Part shown: piece after piece, positions 58,530 to 64,000 of the stretch
Layout of the letters: each line of letters starts with the position of its first letter
How positions within the stretch are numbered: position 1 is the first letter of the stretch
DNA from: Lentibacillus sediminis
GTDB taxonomy: Bacteria > Bacillota > Bacilli > Bacillales > Amphibacillaceae
Direction of reading: 5' to 3'
Assembly: GCF_002763455.1 (NCBI RefSeq)
Contig: NZ_NIXK01000003.1
Coordinates: forward strand, 62,001 to 126,000
DNA length: 64,000 nt
The notes under the pieces: generated by a model
Databases searched by the model: none
What the model was told of the DNA's origin: nothing
The model's input: only the letters and a program-made list of their open reading frames with translations
Made by a program: the position numbers and the translations under genes

Positions 58530-59645
58530 TTGACAATAGAGATTGCACAGATAAATGTAAGAAAAATAAACATGCCATTAAAGCACCCGTTTACCAATAG
58601 CCTTAGCACACTGAACGATCGAGAACTGCTGATTACAGAGGTGCTGGACAAGCAGGGAAATCGTGGATTTGGCGAGGGGGTGGCATTTTCCGCTCCATGG
58701 TATACGGAAGAAACAGTGGAAACGAGCCGGCATATGATTGCCGATTTTCTGATCCCCAAACTGCGAGAACAGCCACTTAGCCACCCGGATCAAGTCTCCG
58801 GTCTGTTTGCATCGGTCCGCGGAAACAACATGGCGAAAGCAGCTTTGGAAATGGCAATATGGGATTTGTATGCTAAACAGCTCGGGCAACCGCTTGCTAA
58901 AATCCTTGGCGGAGAAAAGCAGGAAATTGATGTCGGTATCAGTCTGGGTATGACGAATACCAGCAAAGAACTGCTCGAAACCATAGCTCATTATCTCAAA
59001 GAAGGATACAAACGAATCAAGCTGAAAATCAAGCCTGATTGGGATGTGGAGATACTGCGGCAAGTTCGGGCGCGTTTCCCTGACTTACCCATCATGGCGG
59101 ATGCGAACTCTGCGTATACTATGGCAGATCTATCCCATTTGCAGCAGCTGGATTCACTTGGCCTCATGATGATTGAGCAGCCGCTGGGACATGACGATAT
59201 TGTAGACCATGCCAAATTGCAGCAGATGATGAAGACACCGATCTGTCTCGATGAAAGCATTCGCTCCCTGGAAGATGTGAAAAAAGCGCATCAGCTGGGA
59301 AGCTGTCAAATCATTAATGTGAAAATTGGCCGTGTCGGTGGTTTGACAGAGGCGAAAAAGATTCATGATTACTGCCGCGAACATGGCATTGATCTGTGGT
59401 GTGGCGGTATGCTGGAATCCGGCATAGGCAGAGCGCATAATATCGCGCTCACAACACTGCCGCAGTTCACCTTGCCGGGCGATACGGCAGGCTCATCCAG
59501 ATACTGGGAACAAGACATCATCCAGCCGGAGGTGACCGTCGAGCATGGTGTCATTCATGTCCCGGACAAGCCAGGGATCGGCTATGACATCGATCAAGCT
59601 GCATTGGACGCCTATACAACCGACCTGCAGTCCTTCGATTTTTAA
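58530..59645 (+). CDS. menC: Enolase-superfamily OSBS/N-acylamino acid racemase (MenC-like)
   Basis: A protein of 371 residues, starting at TTG 58530 after GAGGGGA. It has the enolase-superfamily barrel of the MenC/NSAR type: KIKPDWD with the catalytic Lys pair (RIKLKIKPD, about 160-166), metal ligands in [16 protein letters not shown] and DESIRS, the second Lys in VKIGRVGG, and [15 protein letters not shown]. The family makes o-succinylbenzoate for menaquinone or racemises N-acylamino acids; many members do both. No other menaquinone genes are near, so the racemase role is possible. The length equals B. subtilis MenC. Confidence 0.85.
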   Translation: MTIEIAQINVRKINMPLKHPFTNSLSTLNDRELLITEVLDKQGNRGFGEGVAFSAPWYTEETVETSRHMIADFLIPKLREQPLSHPDQVSGLFASVRGNNMAKAALEMAIWDLYAKQLGQPLAKILGGEKQEIDVGISLGMTNTSKELLETIAHYLKEGYKRIKLKIKPDWDVEILRQVRARFPDLPIMADANSAYTMADLSHLQQLDSLGLMMIEQPLGHDDIVDHAKLQQMMKTPICLDESIRSLEDVKKAHQLGSCQIINVKIGRVGGLTEAKKIHDYCREHGIDLWCGGMLESGIGRAHNIALTTLPQFTLPGDTAGSSRYWEQDIIQPEVTVEHGVIHVPDKPGIGYDIDQAALDAYTTDLQSFDF

Positions 59646-59673
59646 AACATAATCTGCAACAGGAGGCAAGGAA

Positions 59674-60369
59674 ATGTATAAAAACTCGGAGAAATTCATT
59701 GCCTCATTCAACCGGATTGATAAACAATTAAAAGCCGAACTGACGGATAACACAGAAGTAGGATTTTCCAAAGCGGTAAAAATCCTGCAGCATCACCATG
59801 CCACTGTCAAGCACTACAGGGATCAGCTGCTGGAATATGCGGAACTCCGGAATGCGATTATCCATAACCGGGTGGAGATGACGTATGTGATTGCCGAGCC
59901 GCATGATTCCGTGGTTGAGGAGGTGCTGGCCATTGAGCAGGAGCTCCACTCTCCAAAGATGGTAAAAGATTTTGCCGTACGGAAGGTTTACACATTTCAG
60001 GAAAACGATACAGCGGAAGAAGTGCTTCATCTCGTGCAGCAACAGGCAATCTCCAAATTTCCGGTATATCGGGATGGTGCGTTCACCGGGCTTTTGACAC
60101 AAAAAGGAATTACCAGATGGCTGGCGAATCAAATGGAAGGAGCAGTTCTCCCCTCATCCGAGACACCACTGGGAGAGATGCTCCGTTACGAAGCAAATGA
60201 CAATTACAAGTTTGTAGACAAAGAAATGACGCTGTATGCTGCGGCTGATTTTTTCAAAAAGCAAATCGGTGCTGGCAGGCGGCTGGAGGCACTCCTGATT
60301 ACGGATAAGGGTGAACCTGATGAGGACATCTGCGGCATTATGACTGCTTTTGATATGCTGGATCTATAA
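59674..60369 (+). CDS. CBS-domain protein with N-terminal helical domain
   Basis: A protein of 231 residues; AGGAGG precedes the ATG. Residues 1-85 are helical, with FIASFNRIDKQLKAELTDN and YAELRNAIIHNRVEM, resembling HEPN-type helices (RNxIxHN). Residues about 95-231 carry two CBS motifs: TAEEVLHLVQQQAISKFPVY with GAFTGLLTQKGITRWL, and a second with DICGIMTAFDML. CBS pairs bind adenosyl ligands such as AMP, SAM or c-di-AMP. The combination HEPN-like plus CBS is known from uncharacterised Bacillales proteins. It is probably co-transcribed with the MenC-like gene. Confidence 0.84.
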   Translation: MYKNSEKFIASFNRIDKQLKAELTDNTEVGFSKAVKILQHHHATVKHYRDQLLEYAELRNAIIHNRVEMTYVIAEPHDSVVEEVLAIEQELHSPKMVKDFAVRKVYTFQENDTAEEVLHLVQQQAISKFPVYRDGAFTGLLTQKGITRWLANQMEGAVLPSSETPLGEMLRYEANDNYKFVDKEMTLYAAADFFKKQIGAGRRLEALLITDKGEPDEDICGIMTAFDMLDL

Positions 60370-60402
60370 AAAAGCGGGCAGTCCTTGGACTGTCCGCTTT
60401 CA
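60369..60402 (-). terminator. Terminator of the MetE-like gene
   Basis: AAAGCGGGCAGTCC and GGACTGTCCGCTTT form a 14-bp stem (one G-U pair); on the minus strand it is followed by TTTTTT. It may also work for the plus-strand CBS gene. Confidence 0.85.
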
Positions 60403-60409
60403 TCTGTCA

Positions 60410-61516
60410 TCAATATTCCCATACATCCTGAGCAGTTTCTACAATGAAGCGCAATTTCTCCCATTGTTCTTCTTCGGTTAACTTATTGCCATGATGTGTG
60501 GATGCAAAACCGCACTGTGGACTTAAAGCAAGCTGCTCCAATGGCACGTGTTGGGATGCTTCTTTGAGTCTTGCTTTAATCGCTTCTTTTTCTTCCAGCT
60601 CTCCGCTTTTCGAAGTGACAACACCAATCACCACTTGCGGTCCACCTTTTGGAATATGCTCCAGTGGTTTGAAGTCGCCCGAGCGTTCGTCATCATACTC
60701 AAGGAAAAATCCATTTACTTTCTCTTTAGCAAAAAGTGTCGGTGCAATATGGGCATAGCTTCCTTCAAACGCCCAGGTTGATTGATAGTTCCCTCGGCAA
60801 AGGTGTGTCGTAACGGCTAGATCTTCTGGTTTATTTTCCAGCACCCCATTGACTACGCGCAGTGCCAGGTCAATCAGCTGCTCCCGGTCATAATTGCTGT
60901 CATTGAACGGTATCTCCGGAGCTGAAAGCCCTGCGATATAAACATCATCCAATTGCAGGTAGCGCACACCCGCGTCATAGAAGGCTCTTAGTGCATCCTG
61001 ATAGGCTTTGATGATATCCTTGGCATATTCCTCAATGTCCGGATACACAGATTCATCACGAATCCCCGCATTAAACAGCTGATTCGGACTTGGAATCGTC
61101 TGCTTGGCCACTGCCCGTCCGTCAACAATTTCATTAAACTCGATGAAATCCTTAATAAACGGATGATCCGGATTAAAGGAGATTTTCCCGGTATTGCGCA
61201 CATTGTACTTTTCCGTTTCCACACCTTCAAATTGGTAGCCCTGATCCGGCACATATCCTTCAAAGCCATTCAAATGCTCAAGAAAATCCAGATGCCACCA
61301 GGTACGGCGGAATTCCCCATCGGTCACCGCAGACAGCCCAACCTCAATTTGCTTATCGACAATCCGCTTGATCTCGGCTGTTTCTATTTCACGCAATTGC
61401 TCAGGAGAAATAGTCCCTTCTTTAAATTCTTTCCTAGCCTTGTGCAGGTTGTCCGGCCGCAGCAGACTCCCCACGTGATCCGCCTTAAATGGAGCCTTGA
61501 TTAATGTTTTTGTCAT
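60410..61516 (-). CDS. yxjG: MetE C-terminal-like methyltransferase (YxjG/YxjH family)
   Basis: A protein of 368 residues, starting at 61516 with GAGG 7 bases upstream; an ATG two codons earlier is too close to it. It corresponds to the C-terminal (catalytic) half of cobalamin-independent methionine synthase: FKADHVGSLLRP opening, VTDGEFRRTWWHLDFL, zinc ligands in TTHLCRGNYQ (His, Cys), EYDDERSG and SPQCGFAST (Cys). It probably transfers a methyl group to homocysteine from a donor other than the polyglutamyl folate used by full MetE. An S-box leader controls it, as for yxjG/yxjH in B. subtilis. Confidence 0.93.
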   Translation of the reverse strand: MTKTLIKAPFKADHVGSLLRPDNLHKARKEFKEGTISPEQLREIETAEIKRIVDKQIEVGLSAVTDGEFRRTWWHLDFLEHLNGFEGYVPDQGYQFEGVETEKYNVRNTGKISFNPDHPFIKDFIEFNEIVDGRAVAKQTIPSPNQLFNAGIRDESVYPDIEEYAKDIIKAYQDALRAFYDAGVRYLQLDDVYIAGLSAPEIPFNDSNYDREQLIDLALRVVNGVLENKPEDLAVTTHLCRGNYQSTWAFEGSYAHIAPTLFAKEKVNGFFLEYDDERSGDFKPLEHIPKGGPQVVIGVVTSKSGELEEKEAIKARLKEASQHVPLEQLALSPQCGFASTHHGNKLTEEEQWEKLRFIVETAQDVWEY

Positions 61517-61551
61517 GTCCATCCCTCTTCCTTTTTTAAATTTTTTCCATC

Positions 61552-61710
61552 AAAAAAACCTCTTCTTGAAGATAAGAAGAGGTTTGGCTCATGAGTCAGG
61601 TTCTCTTCTTATCTTCAAGCGTTAAACGCTTCTGGAATTGGCACAGTACTCTGAATGAGTCTGTTGCCGAGGCTTCAAAGGGCCAGTCCCTCCACCTCTC
61701 TGGATAAGAA
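61552..61710 (-). promoter_or_regulatory. SAM-I (S-box) riboswitch of the MetE-like gene
   Basis: On the minus strand TTCTTATCC (61710-61702) begins the aptamer, with GAGAGGTGGAGGGACTGGCCC (as GGTGGAGGGACTGG then CCCTTTGAAGCC), CGGCAAC and GTGCCAATTCC, and AAGATAAGAAGAG (61614-61602) closes P1. A terminator (AACCTCTTCTT/AAGAAGAGGTT, then TTTTTTT) lies at 61584-61552, and the region between can form the antiterminator. It switches the gene off when SAM is high. Confidence 0.95.
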
Positions 61711-61778
61711 AATTGCTTATTCAATTAATGGTTAATTAACAGATTACACGTGAATGTTTGAAAAGTCAAGAGGAAATT

Positions 61779-61961
61779 TCATAAATGAGCCTTCATTTTA
61801 ATTTGGTTTCGTTTTCTTCTGCGGAAAAGTAAATAAATAACAGTTAAAACAAAGAGTGATCCTAATAAGTATAAATAGATACTTTCGCCCGTATTATTAG
61901 TACTTTCTAACGTAGTGTTATCTGATATTAGTATAATTTCTTGAGCCCTTTGAATCGGGGG
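61779..61961 (-). pseudogene. C-terminal remnant of a cell-surface protein with LPxTG-like anchor
   Basis: The minus strand is open for 60 codons with no start codon. It reads ...TLESTNNTGESIYLYLLGSL, then FVLTVIYLLF, then RRRKRNQIKMKAHL. NTGES, a hydrophobic span and a basic tail are the three parts of a sortase sorting signal; the LP of LPxTG is degenerate. Only this end remains; sequence upstream stops at TAA (61962-61964) near the insertion element. The intact gene would have extended to the right, into or past the TnpB element. Confidence 0.5.
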
Positions 61962-62136
61962 TTATTCTGGAGAACGAATTTATACCTTTTAACAACGAAA
62001 TAATGATATGATAATACATATATTGTGGGGATTTTACGCTGAATTGGCAAAACGCCCCTTATTTCAATGAGGGATAAATGCCAAGGTCTTATGAAAAAAT
62101 AAAAAATTCAAATCTCTCCCTTCCAGAACATATATT

Positions 62137-62145
62137 TGGTATAAT
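62137..62145 (+). promoter_or_regulatory. Extended -10 promoter of tnpB
   Basis: TGGTATAAT (TGnTATAAT) lies directly before the AAGGAGGTG ribosome site of tnpB. Confidence 0.6.
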
Positions 62146-62165
62146 GGATATAAGGAGGTGAAAAG

Positions 62166-63278
62166 ATGGCTACGCAAACATTTCTGGTGAAACTAAAAAA
62201 ATTAACCAAAAAGAAACATCAACAGTTTTGCTATGAACAATCAGAATTTGCGGATTGCGTGAACCATTGCGTGGAACGCATCCAAAAAGGAGAAAAGCTT
62301 TCATCTAAAGAAGTGAGATTTAATTTGAAATCTACCATTAAAAATGAAGCTATTCGAAGAGCAAAAAAAGCTATTTCGGATTATCGTAAAGGATTGGCTA
62401 AAACCATCCCCACATTTAGAAATTCAATCGGAATTAAAATAAATAATCAAAATTGGAACAGTGTCAGGAAAAATGGGAAATGGTATATTGCCTTCACTAC
62501 AAATAAAGGGAAGAAAACGTTGCCCATTGTGGAAACAGCCGATGGCCAAATGTATTTTCCATTTTTAACACCGAAAAATCGTGAGTTTAGAGGTACAATA
62601 GAACTTTTGAGAAAAGGAACCGATTGGTATGTTGCGATTCCCATCCAAGTAAGTTCTGAATTGGATTTGGAAGAAAAGCATAAAGGAGTCAAAGAATCCA
62701 TGCAAGATTATACATTCATCGGTGTCGATTTGGGACTTCGACACATTGCGGTTCTTTCCGAGCCACTAAGCGGAAAACGACAACTCTTTTCCGGTAAAGA
62801 AGTCGGTTATATGCGACGACACTTTCGTTCCCTGCGACGTTCACTAGGTAAGAAGAAGGCACAGCGCGCCATAGAACGTATAGGTAAAAAAGAAAGCCGT
62901 TGGATGAAAGATTATAACCGAAAATTAGCAAAGGATATTGTTGACTTTGCTCGTCAATTTGATCATCCAATGATTAAATTGGAACGTCTGGATGACATCC
63001 GTACTACCTGCCGAAGCATGACGAAGACGGAGAAATCCATCCATTCCTGGCCCTTTTATCAATTAAAGCAATTCATTAAAGAACGAGCTGCGAAATTCAA
63101 TATTCCTGTGGTAGATATCAATCCTTTTAAAACAAGTCAAACTTGTTTTGATTGCAAACACGCTGAAAAAGGGAACCGTAGTCAGGAAAAATTCAAGTGT
63201 AAAAAATGCGGCCATGCAAGCCACGCTGACTTAAATGCTGCAAATAATATAGCAGTTAGCACAACCTTGGCGGCGTAA
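62166..63278 (+). CDS. tnpB: TnpB, RNA-guided endonuclease of an IS605-family element
   Basis: A protein of 370 residues with a complete nuclease: RuvC acids Asp188 (GVDLGLRHIAV), Glu273 (KLERLDD) and Asp355 (HADLNAANN), and a zinc ribbon with Cys327, Cys330, Cys345 and Cys348 between the second and third. The start has AAGGAGGTG upstream. TnpB proteins, the ancestors of Cas12, use an omega RNA from the right end of the element to cut DNA matching the guide, which helps the element persist. All key residues are present, so it is probably active. The codon use is close to the host genome's. Confidence 0.93.
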   Translation: MATQTFLVKLKKLTKKKHQQFCYEQSEFADCVNHCVERIQKGEKLSSKEVRFNLKSTIKNEAIRRAKKAISDYRKGLAKTIPTFRNSIGIKINNQNWNSVRKNGKWYIAFTTNKGKKTLPIVETADGQMYFPFLTPKNREFRGTIELLRKGTDWYVAIPIQVSSELDLEEKHKGVKESMQDYTFIGVDLGLRHIAVLSEPLSGKRQLFSGKEVGYMRRHFRSLRRSLGKKKAQRAIERIGKKESRWMKDYNRKLAKDIVDFARQFDHPMIKLERLDDIRTTCRSMTKTEKSIHSWPFYQLKQFIKERAAKFNIPVVDINPFKTSQTCFDCKHAEKGNRSQEKFKCKKCGHASHADLNAANNIAVSTTLAA

Positions 63279-63284
63279 TACAAA

Positions 63285-63500
63285 ACAGTCGTGAGACTAC
63301 TTTGTATGATAGACCAAGTACCCACCAGGTATAATTCTGGTTCAAACATGCAAGACTGTTTCTCTTCGCATGGGGAGCCCCGAGTGGCACGGGGTATAGT
63401 GGTCATAATGACGACGGGCCAGAAATGGAACAACATGATGACTGTCGGGAGATAGCCATCCCGTTAGAATGAGCCATTACCACGCCTTATATAAGGTGTA
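63285..63500 (+). ncRNA. Probable omega RNA (reRNA) of TnpB
   Basis: The stretch between the tnpB stop and the right-end hairpin is not coding and is rich in stems: CCCCG/CGGGG (63380-63398), CGGGAT/ATCCCG-like (63445-63463) and the end hairpin. In this family the omega RNA scaffold comes from exactly this place and its guide is the DNA just past the element. The 3' limit, and so the guide, could not be fixed. Confidence 0.5.
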
Positions 63501-63544
63501 TCCTTAGGGGATGCTCGGTATTTTAATGCAGAGAGGATGTCACC

Positions 63545-64000
63545 ATGAATTTTGTGTCGATTGATTTTGAAACAGCTAATGAAAAACGCTTTAGCCCCTG
63601 TGCCGTCGGTGTGGTGGTTGGAAATGAACAGGAGATTCTCGATGAATTTTATAGTCTCATAAATCCGCTGACAGAATTCCGTTCATTTAATACATATATT
63701 CACGGCATCAAAGAAGCGGATGTTGCAGACGCTCCCACTTTTCCTGAAGTTTGGGAAGAACTGAAAGGATATTTGGACAGGCAGCTGGTCATTGCACACA
63801 ATGCCAGCTTTGATATGAGTGTGCTGAGACAGACATTGGACCGTTTCGATTTGATTTATCCGGAGATGGACTATTTATGTACGGCAAATATCGCAAAAAG
63901 AGTATGGCCGAGCTTAGAAAACCATAAACTAAACACATTGGCCGCCCATCATGAAATTCGATTTGAGCACCACCATGCCCTGGAAGATGCCCGTGTTGCG
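63545..64000 (+). CDS. DEDDh 3'-5' exonuclease (DnaQ-like), cut by the window end
   Basis: ATG at 63545, GAGAGGATG upstream; 152 codons are visible and the gene runs beyond the window. The exonuclease motifs are ExoI SIDFETAN (Asp, Glu), ExoII VIAHNASFDMSVL (Asp) and ExoIIIepsilon HHALEDARV (His, Asp), all in the right order. Proteins of this type in Bacillaceae are stand-alone exonucleases of about 200-300 residues, proofreading or RNA/DNA trimming enzymes. It starts just after the TnpB element, so that element's guide may derive from sequence upstream of it. Confidence 0.9.
   Translation, partial: MNFVSIDFETANEKRFSPCAVGVVVGNEQEILDEFYSLINPLTEFRSFNTYIHGIKEADVADAPTFPEVWEELKGYLDRQLVIAHNASFDMSVLRQTLDRFDLIYPEMDYLCTANIAKRVWPSLENHKLNTLAAHHEIRFEHHHALEDARVA

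Larger units (their letters stand above)
62044..63500 (+). mobile_element. IS605/IS1341-type element carrying tnpB only
   Basis: A left-end-type hairpin (TTGGCA 62044-62049 with TGCCAA 62079-62084, inner CCCTTATTTCAATGAGGG) precedes tnpB, and a right-end-type hairpin (ACGCCTTATATAAGGTGT, 63482-63499) follows it. These subterminal imperfect hairpins are typical for IS200/IS605 elements, which have no terminal inverted repeats or target duplications. No tnpA lies inside, so it cannot move alone. The exact ends were not determined. Confidence 0.6.

Noticed and set aside
1-64000. rRNA genes, CRISPR-Cas, restriction-modification or prophage modules.
   Set aside because: No corresponding sequences or proteins were seen anywhere in the window.

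Overview
The window is chromosomal DNA of a low-GC Gram-positive, spore-former-type bacterium of the family Bacillaceae. FosB, YpsA, DUF6376 lipoproteins, PdxK, a bacillopeptidase-F-like protease, S-box leaders and AAGGAGG ribosome sites with many TTG starts all point there. An ectoine hydroxylase whose iron ligands fall at the same residue numbers as in Virgibacillus (Salibacillus) salexigens EctD suggests a moderately halophilic relative such as Virgibacillus or Oceanobacillus. This placement is an inference from gene content; no rRNA is present. Both ends cut genes: an MMPL transporter at the left and a DEDDh exonuclease at the right.

Layout. 1-8.8 kb: MMPL transporter plus secreted coiled-coil partner, a 52-bp tandem repeat array, ypsA, an S-box (SAM-I riboswitch) operon of an M42 peptidase and a peptide-binding lipoprotein, and a GrpB-DUF1992 fusion. 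8.9-16.7 kb: an ECF sigma/anti-sigma pair, then a tightly packed run of GNAT acetyltransferases with a cupin, an alpha/beta hydrolase and an APH-type kinase. 16.8-22.9 kb: tRNA-Thr and tRNA-Ser, a SurA_N lipoprotein, a CNNM/CorC transporter behind a yybP-ykoY (Mn2+) riboswitch, a large inverted repeat, fosB, an FMN reductase and a TVP38 protein. 23.3-32 kb: a polar amino acid ABC transporter, a 28-residue-repeat secreted protein, ectD behind a sigma-B-like promoter, and assorted enzymes. 32.7-48.4 kb: the 1461-residue protease, pdxK, transporters, a small regulator-hydrolase operon, a type I toxin-antitoxin locus that ordinary gene calling misses, two nucleoside hydrolases, a methyltransferase and an NRDE protein. 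48.5-56.3 kb: a complete yhf-type cluster (yhfZ-yhfY-yhfU-yhfT-php-yhfS-yhfX-yhfW). 56.4-64 kb: VOC proteins, an OSBS/NSAR-type enolase-superfamily enzyme, a CBS protein, an S-box controlled MetE-like protein, a remnant of a surface protein and a TnpB-only IS605-type element.

The most interesting parts are: (i) the yhf cluster, an eight-gene pathway of unknown function, with the same 23-bp half-palindromic site (CAATATAC-N7-TGTATTTT) before the regulator gene and before the enzyme genes, a strong candidate YhfZ operator; (ii) the compact toxin/antisense RNA pair at 42.66-42.96 kb with a textbook antisense promoter, two terminators and a ribosome site locked in a hairpin; (iii) the Mn2+ riboswitch on a CNNM transporter, followed by a second structured leader and a possible overlapping leader peptide; (iv) the S-box leader on a peptidase/peptide-binding operon. 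Two genes (a GNAT and a DUF4269 protein) are frameshifted.
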